Under the pieces are notes generated by a model. It saw only the letters and a program-made list of their open reading frames with translations, ran no database searches and was not told where the DNA came from. DNA of 24,755 bases from Chloroflexota bacterium (GTDB lineage: Bacteria; Chloroflexota; Anaerolineae; UBA1429), in the NCBI GenBank assembly GCA_012513595.1, contig JAAZBY010000093.1, forward strand, positions 1 to 24,755. Reading direction: 5' to 3'. The translations under genes and the position numbers were made by a program. Of the stretch, positions 9,311 through 18,380 are shown piece by piece (the first letter of the stretch is position 1; every line of letters begins with the position of its first letter).

Positions 9311-11038
9311 CTAGATATCGGCCAGATGATATCCCTCGAGCAGGAAGATCGTCGTCATGGCCGCCGTCCAGTGATAGTCGCGGATGGAGTCCATCTTGCG
9401 GCGGATGTCGTACGGCTCCACCCGAGGGCCCTTGCGGTCGCAGGCCACCGGCGGCAGGCGATCGGTGGAGTCATAGTACTCGAACAGCACGCCATAGCGC
9501 TCATAATACTTGTTCACGTAGGCCAGGGACTTTTCCGCGATCTGGCGGGCCTCTTCGGTGCGACCCTGCAGCCGCAGCCCGTGGTGCACCACGTAGTTCA
9601 TGTTCAGCCACGTGCCGCCGCGCCACAGGTCCGTCGAGTGCTCCGGGTCAGACAGCGCCACGCTCGGGACGGGGAAGGCCGCGCCAAAGTGCCGCGGGTC
9701 GCGCAGGGCCTCGACCAAGGCGTCCAGCCGATCTGCAGGCAGGTCGTCCAGCAGCAGCGGGTGGAACCCCGTGATCGCGCGAACCGTCGACCAGGTGCCG
9801 TCCATCTCACGGTCAAAGTAGAATCTCTCATCCTCGTTCCACAGCAGCTCGTGGACGCGCGCCGCCATCTCGCGCGAGCGCTTGGCCCACGACTCGGCCT
9901 TCTCCGCCTCACCCAGCTCGCGGGCGATGCGGGCCACGAAGGCCATGTCGCGCGCGGCGAACACGGAAAAGTCAACGGCATCGAGCAGGATGGCCTTGTC
10001 AAAGCGGGGCGAGTTGTCCAGCCCCGACTCGCCGGAGCGGCAGTACACGTTCCCCTCGATGAACCACTCGAGCAGGCCGTTGCCGTTCTTGTCACGGTTC
10101 TGGACGTCCCACTCCAGGTAGGCCTCCAGCCGCGGCAGGGCCTGGCGCAGGTGGTCCTTGTCGGGCAGGGCCAGGTAGTTCTCCCACACGCCCCAGGCCA
10201 GGATGGGCGGCTGGGTGATGTCTGACCCGCCGCCGAGCACGGTGTTCATGTGCGGGACCATGCCGTCGGGGCGCTGGGCCTCCAGAATCGACGCCAGCCA
10301 CTCCCAGGCCAGCTCCGGGCGCAGCCGGTTCATAGCCAGCGAATGATAGGTCGTGTCCCACAGCCACATGTGCTTGTGCGGGACGCGATCGGGCGTCGAC
10401 CAGTAGTACCGGATGGCGCCCTCCGGGGCCAGGGTGTTCACGCGGATGACGTCGAACGCCTTGCGCAGCAGGCGGTTGCGCACGGGGTCGCCCAGGTCCG
10501 GAAGGGCGTCGTAGGGGGCCAGCCTGGCCTCGACGACAGTGGCCAGGTCCTGGGCCAGGCCGTCGATGGCCCGCTGGCGGGCTTCGTCAACCGTCTTCCC
10601 GTAGGCCAGCGAAAAGCGGGTGCCTTCCTGCAGGCCCGCCAGCACGTCTCCGTGCTCGGGGTCCGCAGAGACCCACACCGGGTCGCGGTACTCGGCCTGC
10701 TCGCCAGACTCCATCCGCAGGACCATCTTGGCCGCCGCGGGCATGCTCCCGACGATCGTGTGCCACGCAGAGTAGGCCACGACGAGGTCGCCCACTTCCG
10801 TCTCGACGGCGTACACGTCGCCCGTGGCGACGCGCACCTTCCCGGTGGTGCGCAGCGAGATCTCGAGGATGCGCCGTCGTGGGGTGTGAAAGAGCAGTCC
10901 GTACGGCTCGCGCCAGTAGCTGCCGACGAACTCTGAGGCAGCATTGGTCTCGCCGTCCATGCCGGAAAAGGCAAAGAGGGCCCCTTCGCCCCACACGTCG
11001 GGCAAGTTGTGGCGGGCGGCAATCACGTTCCTAGTCAT
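9311..11038 (-). CDS. GH63-like alpha-glucosidase ((alpha/alpha)6 barrel)
   Basis: A 575-residue enzyme with an (alpha/alpha)6-barrel catalytic domain of the GH63 type, the family of processing glucosidases, YgjK and mannosylglycerate hydrolases. Visible landmarks are MWLWDTTYHS near 224-233, ESGLDNSPRFD with the likely acid Asp341, WRGGTWLNMNY near 472-482 and LFEYYDS with the likely base Glu520. An N-terminal beta domain covers about 1-170. GH37 trehalase or a debranching enzyme are alternatives because the barrel is shared. No signal peptide is seen. The start has GAGGAG upstream; a GTG one codon earlier (11041) is equally spaced. The propeller gene upstream ends 42 bases away, so they are likely co-transcribed. 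A hairpin follows directly after the stop. Confidence 0.85.
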   Translation of the reverse strand: MTRNVIAARHNLPDVWGEGALFAFSGMDGETNAASEFVGSYWREPYGLLFHTPRRRILEISLRTTGKVRVATGDVYAVETEVGDLVVAYSAWHTIVGSMPAAAKMVLRMESGEQAEYRDPVWVSADPEHGDVLAGLQEGTRFSLAYGKTVDEARQRAIDGLAQDLATVVEARLAPYDALPDLGDPVRNRLLRKAFDVIRVNTLAPEGAIRYYWSTPDRVPHKHMWLWDTTYHSLAMNRLRPELAWEWLASILEAQRPDGMVPHMNTVLGGGSDITQPPILAWGVWENYLALPDKDHLRQALPRLEAYLEWDVQNRDKNGNGLLEWFIEGNVYCRSGESGLDNSPRFDKAILLDAVDFSVFAARDMAFVARIARELGEAEKAESWAKRSREMAARVHELLWNEDERFYFDREMDGTWSTVRAITGFHPLLLDDLPADRLDALVEALRDPRHFGAAFPVPSVALSDPEHSTDLWRGGTWLNMNYVVHHGLRLQGRTEEARQIAEKSLAYVNKYYERYGVLFEYYDSTDRLPPVACDRKGPRVEPYDIRRKMDSIRDYHWTAAMTTIFLLEGYHLADI

Positions 11039-11083
11039 CACGCGTTCTCCTCAGCTATACGAAACCCATCCGGGAAGTACCAT

Positions 11084-11974
11084 TCACGGGGCGTGCCAGA
11101 TAACCAGATCGTCACTCCAGGCCAGGCCGAGGGCGGCGCCGTGGGCCCGGTCCGTCTCCCCATGGAAGGCCATCAGCCAATGCCCGAGCTCCTCGCGGGC
11201 ATCGAGAACCATGGCGGCCGTCGGCCCGTTGGGCGCCCATGGCAGGCGGGGGAAATCCTCCAGGTAGCGCACCTCCCGCCAGTGAATCAGGTCGGCGGAG
11301 CGCGCCACGCCAATGCCCCGCCCCGGCCGGCAGGGGGCGAAGAAGAGCACAAAGTCGTCGCCCGAGCGCACCACGCAGGGGTTCTCGACCGTGGCACCGT
11401 CGGGGGTGTCCTCGGGGCCCAGCACCGGCCGGTCGGGGCTGGCCTCCTCCCAGGCGTGCAGATCGTCGGAGACCAAGAGGCCCAGGCGCCCCGCCGTCTT
11501 GTAGAAACACCAGTAGCGACCGTCGTGGCGGACGAGGTAGGGGTCGATCTGCCGATGCGAACGAGACCAGCGCGCCGTGCAGCCCTGCGGGGCGATCAGG
11601 CGCGGCTCACCCCAGGTCTCCAGGTCGTCGCTCGCCATGAGCCACAGACGCGACGTCTCGTTGCCGTAGAGCTCGCCCGCTGCCATCGGGTAGCTCTGCA
11701 GGCACAGCTCCCAGCGCCCTTTTACCCACAGCGCGTTGCCGGGGCTCGAGTAGTTCAGGGGCGAATGGGTCAGCCGGCGCACCGCACCCCAGTGGGCCAG
11801 GTCCTCGCTTTCGGCGACGTCCACGAACAATCGGTAAGCGCCCTCTCGCTCTTCGACGGCAGTATGGTAGCAGCGCAGTACGCCGTCGGCGAGCACCAGG
11901 GCCGGGTCGCGGGCATAGATGCCCGGCCGCCTGTCGAGCACGGGGTTGCGGATGCCGGTCCAATCGCTCCTCAC
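11084..11974 (-). CDS. GH32/GH43-like five-bladed beta-propeller glycosidase
   Basis: A 296-residue propeller with three regularly placed acids in the pattern expected of GH32/GH43-type catalytic sites. These are Asp23 in ARDPALV, Asp144 in QIDPYLV and Glu197 in VENPCVV. Blade repeats such as GRWELCLQSY, GRYWCFYKT and DDFVLFFAP support the fold. Known activities in this clan include arabinofuranosidases, xylosidases and fructosidases; none can be chosen from sequence alone. No signal peptide is seen. It starts with GTG, and the start overlaps the stop codon of the large GH2 gene by four bases (GTGA), so translation is coupled. This argues for a shared substrate with that enzyme. It is only distantly like the other propeller at 3498-4403, so they are not a recent duplication. 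Confidence 0.8.
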   Translation of the reverse strand: MRSDWTGIRNPVLDRRPGIYARDPALVLADGVLRCYHTAVEEREGAYRLFVDVAESEDLAHWGAVRRLTHSPLNYSSPGNALWVKGRWELCLQSYPMAAGELYGNETSRLWLMASDDLETWGEPRLIAPQGCTARWSRSHRQIDPYLVRHDGRYWCFYKTAGRLGLLVSDDLHAWEEASPDRPVLGPEDTPDGATVENPCVVRSGDDFVLFFAPCRPGRGIGVARSADLIHWREVRYLEDFPRLPWAPNGPTAAMVLDAREELGHWLMAFHGETDRAHGAALGLAWSDDLVIWHAP

Positions 11975-14901
11975 CTCTGTGCTCCTCCTGACGCGGCCGG
12001 CGCGCTGCGGGCGACCATGTTGATGACCAGTTGCTGCGCGGTCGGGTCGACGCGCAGCCCGTACAGACCCTCGGAGCCGTAGCCGGGTGCCAGCCGCCCG
12101 GCGGTGAGGAGCTGTGAGATGATCAGGCGGCCGCTATCTCCGCCAAAGCGCACCTCGACGACCGGCGTGCGCGACAGGTTCGCGCCGCAGTTTGCCAGGG
12201 GCGTCAGGCTCCTGGCCGCGCCCTCGGCGCTAGCGCGATAGCCGGCAGCCAGGTCGTGCACGGTAATGGGCGCCTCGGGGTTGATCGCGGTGGCCAGGGC
12301 GGGGGCGTCTTCCACGAGGAAGCGCACGCGGCGGCGCAGCGCATCGTGTGCCTCCGCATCGTCGGTCGTGGCAAAGGCATAATGCCCGGCCAGCTCGAAG
12401 GCATAGTACGAGGAGCCCCGGATCGCCTGCGCGTCGGCCCCGCGTTCGGCCCAGGAGGCCAGGAAAGCATCGGGCGCCAGGCCAGAGAGGGTCATATCGG
12501 CCGCCGGAGCAACAAGGCCGCCCCGTAGGCCGTTCCAGAGCCAGGTGGCCTCCCGGCTCAGCCCCTCCCATAGGGACGCGTCGACAGCGGAGGGGTGCAG
12601 GCAGCTCTCGGGCTCGGGCAGCTCGCGGAAGGTCACCTGCAGGCCGCCAAACAGGCGGCGCACCGCTACGCGCGGTTCCTCCACGGTCATCACGCCGTCC
12701 AGCCGGCCCAGCGCGCCGCCCTCCAGATAGCCCTGGCCAAGGTACCGCGGTCCCACGTCCAGGAGCACCACCGAGCGCCCCCCCCGGACGGCTACAGCGA
12801 GCGCTTCCGCCAAGGACGCCTCGTCGCCCAGGGCTTCCCAGGTGGCCCGTGACCCGACGATGACCCCGGCCTCGGGATCGTCCCAGCCGGTCGGCGCCCA
12901 GCCGCAGGAAACGGCCAGGTCGCGCAGCTCCTCCTCCCCGGGCAGCAGGGCGACCTTCATCCCTATGGCGGCCGCCGGCACGCGCGGCCGCAGGGTGCGG
13001 AACCGCCACGTCGACGTCACCGGCTGCTGGACCTCGGCGGGTGGGTTCTGCAGGGTGGCGCGGAAGCGCCAGTCCCCTTCGTCGGCCGGCAGGGCCAGGG
13101 TGACTTCCCGCCGCGCCGTGCTGTGCGCCTCCACCCGCTCGCGCACCTGCGCCTGCGCGCACGCCTCGGTGGCGCCCTCGGCCAGGACCTCCACCGTCGC
13201 GGCCATCTCGGCCGGCGCGCCGGTGTCGTTGATCAGGTACAGGGGCAGCGTGGCACGCTGCCCGGGCACGAAGTTGCGGTCCCACACCTCCAGGCTGACG
13301 GCCAGCGGAGAGTAGGCCGCGGCGAGGCCGGCCCAGACGGGCTTGGGGCGCCCCTCGGCGAGGGGGCCGAGGAAATGATGGGAGCCATCCTCCGGAGACC
13401 CGAGGATACAGAAGGGGCTAAAGCCGGCTGCGCCAAGGCGCCGCCAGTACTCGGCCATCTGGGTGTTGGCCTCGGTCTGGAGCGTCAGGCGCTCCTCGCG
13501 GGTGTGTCCGCGGCCGAGGAAGCGCAACAGCGCGCCGGGCAGCGTGGGATAGCGACCTGGGTCGCCGTTGCCGTCCAGGTAGTTGCCGCCGAACTCGTCC
13601 ACCATGATGGGGCGGTCGAACTGGGCGGCCGAATCGTAGTACAAGCCCAGGTTCTCGAACAGGCTCCACCAGTACTTGTGCACGTGGATCACGTCACGAT
13701 GGGCCAGCACCTGGGGCGGGTAGCCCGCCGTGACCTCCTCCAGCGCGCCGAAGGCCTTGGCCACCTCGTCGCCGCCGCTCTCGTTCCAGGGATGGATGAT
13801 GGCCACCGAGGGGTGGCGCATCAACAGGTCGAACCAGTCGCGCCACTGGGCGACGAGGCTCTCGTGCGAGGCGCGGATGCCGTGGAAGAAGCTCCACTCG
13901 GCCTGTACCAGCAGGCCGTAGCGGTCGCACAGGTCGAGAAGCGCCTCGGGCGGCATACCGAGGTGGAAGCGCAGCGTGTTGGCCCCGAAGGAGAGAAGGC
14001 GGCGCACGACGTTCTCCTCGAACCAGTCGACGTCAAAGGCCAACTCCCTGGCCTCCGGGTCGCGCGCCCAGCGATGCCAGACCACCGTGCCCCCTCGCAG
14101 GCGCACCGGCTCCCCGTTCAGGCGAAAGCCGAGGCCCTCGACGCGGAAATCCTTGCATCCCCAGGGGTGCTCCACCGCGTCGAGCAGGGCCCCAGCAGCA
14201 TCCCGCAGGGTGGTGCGGAGGGTATACAGTGTCGGCGCGGCCGGGCTCCAGGGGCGCACCGCGCCGCCCAGCCGAACCGGCAGCAGGCCGCTCTCGGCGT
14301 CGGCCGCGGCCTGCCCCTCGGCGACCACCTGCGCGTCGCTGTCGACGACCTCGACGCGCACCGCAAGGGGCCCGTCCACGGTTCCCGGGCAGCGCACGCG
14401 CCAGGCCACGTCCAGCCGATCCTCCGCAAAGCGAGTCATCGGCACCACGCGGGCCAAGCAGGCCGGCCCGTGCAGCCGCAGAGAGACCTCGTCCCATAGG
14501 CACGAGGACGTGTTGGAGCGCCACCAGTCGGCCTCGGGGATGCGCGAGGCATCCTCAATCGGCACGTCGGCCAGGGGGAGCAGCGCCACCTCCAGCAGGA
14601 TCTCGGCGCCCGGGCGCACCGCCGTGCTGGCCAGCGGGTGGTAGGTCGCCGTCATGCCCCCAGGCGCGCGCGACACCTCGTGCCCGTCGACGTACACGGT
14701 CGGGCAGAAGCGCGCCCCCTTGAGGAGCAGCGTGCCATGGGTCCAATCTCCTGCGGGCAGGCGCACCCGGCGCCGATACCAGAGCACGCCCTGGTCGGCC
14801 CGGGCGGGATCTGCAGCCAGGCCGGGCACGGTCGCGTCATGGTCGTAACGGCGCTCGAGGCCAACCTCCCAGCGTCCGTCGAGGGAAAGGGTAGTCACCA
14901 T
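11971..14901 (-). CDS. large GH2 glycosidase with extra C-terminal domains
   Basis: A 976-residue retaining beta-glycosidase of family 2. An N-terminal sugar-binding jelly roll (about 1-145) and an Ig-like domain (about 150-255) precede the TIM barrel (about 256-530). The acid/base is Glu374 in HPWNESGG and the nucleophile Glu436 in MVDEFGG. After the barrel come about 440 residues. These include an Ig-like segment and a Rossmann-like stretch (VALLPGEEELRDLAVS near 665-680, then RSVVLLDVG) that resembles the glutamine-amidotransferase-like domains of some beta-galactosidases. The N-terminal part is like beta-mannosidases and beta-galactosidases; I cannot choose between them. No signal peptide is seen. 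The ATG has GAGGA about five bases upstream. The downstream propeller gene overlaps by four bases. Confidence 0.87.
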   Translation of the reverse strand: MVTTLSLDGRWEVGLERRYDHDATVPGLAADPARADQGVLWYRRRVRLPAGDWTHGTLLLKGARFCPTVYVDGHEVSRAPGGMTATYHPLASTAVRPGAEILLEVALLPLADVPIEDASRIPEADWWRSNTSSCLWDEVSLRLHGPACLARVVPMTRFAEDRLDVAWRVRCPGTVDGPLAVRVEVVDSDAQVVAEGQAAADAESGLLPVRLGGAVRPWSPAAPTLYTLRTTLRDAAGALLDAVEHPWGCKDFRVEGLGFRLNGEPVRLRGGTVVWHRWARDPEARELAFDVDWFEENVVRRLLSFGANTLRFHLGMPPEALLDLCDRYGLLVQAEWSFFHGIRASHESLVAQWRDWFDLLMRHPSVAIIHPWNESGGDEVAKAFGALEEVTAGYPPQVLAHRDVIHVHKYWWSLFENLGLYYDSAAQFDRPIMVDEFGGNYLDGNGDPGRYPTLPGALLRFLGRGHTREERLTLQTEANTQMAEYWRRLGAAGFSPFCILGSPEDGSHHFLGPLAEGRPKPVWAGLAAAYSPLAVSLEVWDRNFVPGQRATLPLYLINDTGAPAEMAATVEVLAEGATEACAQAQVRERVEAHSTARREVTLALPADEGDWRFRATLQNPPAEVQQPVTSTWRFRTLRPRVPAAAIGMKVALLPGEEELRDLAVSCGWAPTGWDDPEAGVIVGSRATWEALGDEASLAEALAVAVRGGRSVVLLDVGPRYLGQGYLEGGALGRLDGVMTVEEPRVAVRRLFGGLQVTFRELPEPESCLHPSAVDASLWEGLSREATWLWNGLRGGLVAPAADMTLSGLAPDAFLASWAERGADAQAIRGSSYYAFELAGHYAFATTDDAEAHDALRRRVRFLVEDAPALATAINPEAPITVHDLAAGYRASAEGAARSLTPLANCGANLSRTPVVEVRFGGDSGRLIISQLLTAGRLAPGYGSEGLYGLRVDPTAQQLVINMVARSAPAASGGAQR

Positions 14902-14947
14902 AGGTTCCTCACACGCTAACGACTGGCGTGCTAGACTGTGGCCGCCT

Positions 14948-14982
14948 GGATGGACGCCGGCCGTCCGGCGCGGCGCCCATCC
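14948..14982 (-). terminator. two-part stem-loop after the beta-glucuronidase gene
   Basis: CGCCGG (14955-14960) and CCGGCG (14965-14970) form an inner stem with a 4-base loop. GGATGG (14948-14953) and CCATCC (14977-14982) form an outer stem. It begins 20 bases after the stop codon of the GH2 beta-glucuronidase. No T-run follows. Confidence 0.5.
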
Positions 14983-15002
14983 GGGCTGGGTGGGGAAGGT
15001 CT

Positions 15003-16709
15003 CTACTCGGCGCCCTCGTCCTCGTCAGCGATCAGCTCGAACAGCGAGGCGACCGCGTGATAGGCCAGCTTGGGGCGGCGGTACTCGTCCACAATGCCCT
15101 TGTTGTTCATGGATCGAGCCCGTCGAATGGCCCGCTCCGGGTTGCAGGTAACGTCACAGTACTGCCAGACAAAGCAGCCCGCCACGTGCGGGTTCGCGCG
15201 CATGTCCGCGATCTGGGACGCCAGATGATCGGCCTGGTGTTCCTCGCTCCACTTGCGGCCCGGCATCGAGTGGTACCCGGAAAGGCCCTCGGCGCCGAAC
15301 TCGGTGATCAGAACCGGCTTGTCAGGCACCATGGCCGCGATGCGGGCCAGGTACTCGGGAAAGTCGGCGCCGTCCAGGTCGTTCACGTACCAGCCGATGT
15401 ACTGGTTCAGGCAAACGACATCGGCCAGGTCAAAGTGCTTGTCGTTCCAGTGCCGGTGCGAGGCGTAGGTGATCAGGCGAGAGTCGTCCAGAGAGCGGGC
15501 CAGGCGGAACAGCTCCTCGGTTGCGGTGCGCACGTCGAGGTCCGGCTCACGGAACACTTCTGTATCGCACTCGTTGTGCAGGCTCCAGATGATGATCGAC
15601 GGATGGTTGAACTGCTCGGTGACCATCTCCTGCAGCTGGGCGGCCAACTTGTCCTTGGTCGGCGAGTGCGACAGCTGATAGGCGTTGTACTGCCACCCGG
15701 GCACCTCGGCGAAGAAGAGCAGGCCGTTCTCGTCACACAGATCGAGGAAGGTGGGGTGGTTCGGATAGTGCGACCCCCGCACGGCGTTGCAGCCGAGCGA
15801 CATGATGATGTCGACATCCTTCTGCATGATCTTGTTGGGCAGGGCAAAGCCCCAGTCGGGATGGTCCTCATGGCGGTTCACACCGCGGAGCCAGATCGGC
15901 TCGCCGTTGAGGAGCAGCGTGGCCCCATCCGTGCGGACCTCGCGCAGGCCGATGCGCTCGACGTAGACGTCGTCGCCGAGCGAGACCACCGCCTCGTACA
16001 GGGTCGGGTTGTGCGGAGACCAGGGCTCCGGGTCCTCGATGGTGAGGCGCATCTCCTCGGCCACTGCCACGCCGGCACCCAGAGTGACAAAGCGCTGGGC
16101 CGCGGCGTGCTCGCCGACGATCGCGGTGAGCAGCAGGGTCACCTCCTGAGACGAGCGGTTGCGCACAAAGGCGCGCAGGTCCACCTGGCCGTCGGGCCGG
16201 CCGACGATCTGCAGCCGCTCGATGAAGGCGTCGCCGATCTCCTCACACACCACCGAGCGGGTGATGCCGCCGTAGGGGTACCAGTCCACCACCTCCTTGG
16301 GCAGGCTTTCGTCGGTGTGGCGGTTGTCCACACGAACGAGCAGCTCGTTCTCCTTAGCGCGGAGTTCGGTGAGGAAGCGGAAGGAGGTAAAGTCGCCCTC
16401 GTGGGCGCCCAGGTAGTTGCCGTTCAACCAGACCTCGGCCTGGTAGGCCACGGCACCAAAGGTAAGCAGGCAGGGCCCCTCGAAAGGCGCCTCAAAGACT
16501 TTGCGGTACCAGGCCACGCCCTGGTAGGTCTCAAAGCCCAGCTCCGTCTCCCACACGCCCGGCACGCTGATGCGCGTGCTATCCTCCTCGGGGAACTCGG
16601 GGCGGCCGCCGACTTGGGGGCGGTCGGCGTCGGGCGTCACGGCGAACTGCCACCAGCCATCCAGGATCACCTTGCGCCGCGAGGGCGTCCGATCATAAAG
16701 ACCCAGCAT
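15003..16709 (-). CDS. GH2 beta-glucuronidase
   Basis: A 568-residue GH2 enzyme of about the length of E. coli beta-glucuronidase. The jelly roll spans about 1-165, the Ig-like domain about 170-265 and the barrel about 270-560. The acid/base is Glu380 in SLHNECD and the nucleophile Glu470 in LITEFGAEG. The sequence MNNKGIVDEYRRPK carries an NxK motif (Asn535, Lys537). In characterised beta-glucuronidases this motif contacts the carboxylate of glucuronate. This is good evidence for glucuronidase rather than galactosidase activity. No signal peptide is seen. The ATG at 16709 has AAAGGAGG eight bases upstream, whereas the open frame continues to 17222 without any site and through a hairpin. It would release glucuronate from the non-reducing end of imported oligosaccharides. 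Confidence 0.92.
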   Translation of the reverse strand: MLGLYDRTPSRRKVILDGWWQFAVTPDADRPQVGGRPEFPEEDSTRISVPGVWETELGFETYQGVAWYRKVFEAPFEGPCLLTFGAVAYQAEVWLNGNYLGAHEGDFTSFRFLTELRAKENELLVRVDNRHTDESLPKEVVDWYPYGGITRSVVCEEIGDAFIERLQIVGRPDGQVDLRAFVRNRSSQEVTLLLTAIVGEHAAAQRFVTLGAGVAVAEEMRLTIEDPEPWSPHNPTLYEAVVSLGDDVYVERIGLREVRTDGATLLLNGEPIWLRGVNRHEDHPDWGFALPNKIMQKDVDIIMSLGCNAVRGSHYPNHPTFLDLCDENGLLFFAEVPGWQYNAYQLSHSPTKDKLAAQLQEMVTEQFNHPSIIIWSLHNECDTEVFREPDLDVRTATEELFRLARSLDDSRLITYASHRHWNDKHFDLADVVCLNQYIGWYVNDLDGADFPEYLARIAAMVPDKPVLITEFGAEGLSGYHSMPGRKWSEEHQADHLASQIADMRANPHVAGCFVWQYCDVTCNPERAIRRARSMNNKGIVDEYRRPKLAYHAVASLFELIADEDEGAE

Positions 16710-16869
16710 ACGAGTATCCTCCTTTGCGGGCTCACGAGCGCCGCTACGCGCCATGCCGCAAGGCCACTGTCGAACGAGATGCCGCATTGTGCCACGGAGC
16801 GGGGGGCGCGTAAAGCGCCGCAGCCGGCCGCCGGCCCCTGAGCAGCCGCGCCCTGCGTGCTGGCACGCC

Positions 16870-16894
16870 GCGGCCCGCCAGTGAGGCGGGCCGC
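16870..16894 (-). terminator. 10-bp perfect stem-loop between PL22-like and glucuronidase genes
   Basis: GCGGCCCGCC and GGCGGGCCGC pair perfectly around AGTGA, about 78 bases after the PL22-like stop. A smaller stem, CCGCTG with CAGCGG, lies nearby at about 16935-16950. No T-run follows. The rest of the 262-base gap (16710-16971) shows no gene and no promoter I can support. Confidence 0.6.
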
Positions 16895-16971
16895 GCAGAA
16901 TGACCTGTGCTGTCTGAATGGGCGCCACCCGTAGCCGCTGCGAGCAGCGGGCGCCCGAGCAGCCGCGCTGC

Positions 16972-18198
16972 CTACCAGCCGCACACCATGTAGGCCTGCA
17001 GGGTGCCGCTCTCGTCCGAGTTGAAAAAGCCATGGGAACCATCCGGCGACAGGAACGGATGCACGTGGCTTTCTTTCTTCCAGCTCGAGCGCGGATCGCA
17101 GAGGTAAGTGTAGCCCTCCAGGGGCGCCTCGTCGTCGTTCGGGAAGTGGGCCAGGTAGATGGCCTGCCGCTCCTCAAAGCGCCAGTCTGAGATGAACGTG
17201 CGCCCGGCAATGTCGGTGGCAAAGTGGTGAAAGTGCGGCGAGGCGAAAGAGCGGGTCATGTCGTTGCGCCAGCCGCCCGGCGTGGCCAGGCCCACGTGCC
17301 CGGCATACGGCGCCGCCCGGCCCGCGATGATCTGCTGCTCCGCCGGACGGCGCGTCCCGGTGGATGTGATGGCCCGCGTCGACCGCCCGATCCAGCACTG
17401 GTGGCCCTGGCAGAACTCGTTGCCGTCGCGCCCCCAGGGCATGTTGCGAAAGTTGCTGCCGTCGTCGCAGATAACGTGGATATCGGCCCCAGTGCTGTTG
17501 TGCGAGAAGCGCCACGCCCCGTCGCCCGGGTCGTGGAAGTAGCCGTGGTTCTGTTGCACCAGAATGTCGTGCTTGGCGAGCGGGTCGAGCGAGCGCGAAT
17601 ACTGTGGGTGGATGTTGATCCAGTCGTTCCCCTGCAACACCACGCGCACCGTGCCGGCCCGCAGGTCAAAGACCATCAGGCCCCAGGGCAGATCGTCGCG
17701 CTCGCCATCGCGCAGAAAGCAGGACAGGGCCAGGCTGTCTCCGTCGGAGCGAATGGTGGAGAGCGGGTAGATGTGTGACGGGCGCAGGTCGGTCCCCGCG
17801 ATGGGCGCGTCGATGACGAGGAGCGTCTCGCGCTCGGTGGCATCCATCCGCACACGCTTCAGCGTGAGCCGGCCGCCCCCCACCTCCGTCTCGTTCACAA
17901 AGTAGTAGACCCACTTGCCGTCCGGCGAGACGGAGGGCGCCGTCGCCCCGACCTCTGTCGTCAGGGTTAGGAACGCCCCGCCGCTGTCCAGGTCACAGAC
18001 CAGGTACTGGTGTTCGGGGTCATGCTTGTCCGATCCGTGTGCGTGCGCCGAGCGGTGCACCAGCAGGCGCTTGGAATCCGGCGAGAACACCTGCGCCTCC
18101 ATGTACAGGTGCGAGCTCGGGACGCCTTCAGAGGTCAGCTGGTAGACCTGCAGCCCCGCGGGGCTGGCGCTGGTCAGAAGGTCTTGTCTCAGGATCAT
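16972..18198 (-). CDS. PL22-like oligogalacturonate lyase family protein (seven-bladed propeller)
   Basis: A 408-residue beta-propeller with repeated TolB/PD40-type SPDGK blades (VFSPDSKRL at 37-45, SVSPDGKWVYY at 89-99, FLSPDGSHG at 382-390). A GHQCW motif with His266 and a C-terminal HVHPFLSPDG segment (His378, His380), followed by NSDESG, match the manganese-binding layout of PL22 oligogalacturonate lyases. In the characterised enzymes a glutamine three residues before the first C-terminal histidine is also a ligand; here that position is Lys375. The reaction may therefore differ, and lyase activity is likely but not certain. Typical PL22 length is about 390. No signal peptide is seen. The ATG at 18198 has AGGGGG upstream; an ATG at 18213 lacks such a site. 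It stands beside the beta-glucuronidase gene, consistent with uronate-containing substrates. Confidence 0.75.
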   Translation of the reverse strand: MILRQDLLTSASPAGLQVYQLTSEGVPSSHLYMEAQVFSPDSKRLLVHRSAHAHGSDKHDPEHQYLVCDLDSGGAFLTLTTEVGATAPSVSPDGKWVYYFVNETEVGGGRLTLKRVRMDATERETLLVIDAPIAGTDLRPSHIYPLSTIRSDGDSLALSCFLRDGERDDLPWGLMVFDLRAGTVRVVLQGNDWINIHPQYSRSLDPLAKHDILVQQNHGYFHDPGDGAWRFSHNSTGADIHVICDDGSNFRNMPWGRDGNEFCQGHQCWIGRSTRAITSTGTRRPAEQQIIAGRAAPYAGHVGLATPGGWRNDMTRSFASPHFHHFATDIAGRTFISDWRFEERQAIYLAHFPNDDEAPLEGYTYLCDPRSSWKKESHVHPFLSPDGSHGFFNSDESGTLQAYMVCGW

Positions 18199-18380
18199 CG
18201 TACCCCCTATCATCCGGTGGATGCGACAAAGACCTGACTACGGGCGGCCGCGAACGGCGCCAGCGGCCGTTGGATCGGTCGGGCTGCCGTCGTCTGTTGC
18301 TTCCCCTTTCTGGCCCTTCGAGGGGCCGGCTCGCCGCGCCCCGGCCCGGAGAGGCACCTCTATCCCCTCCTGGATGCCTG

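Noticed and set aside
16780..16794. sigma54-like sequence on the minus strand upstream of the beta-glucuronidase
   Set aside because: The TGGCAC half fits but the downstream half reads GGCA instead of TTGC at the required spacing.
14928..16841. 637-codon plus-strand open frame opposite the beta-glucuronidase gene
   Set aside because: Antisense shadow of a high-GC gene: no family resemblance, no ribosome site, and the opposite strand carries a complete GH2 enzyme.
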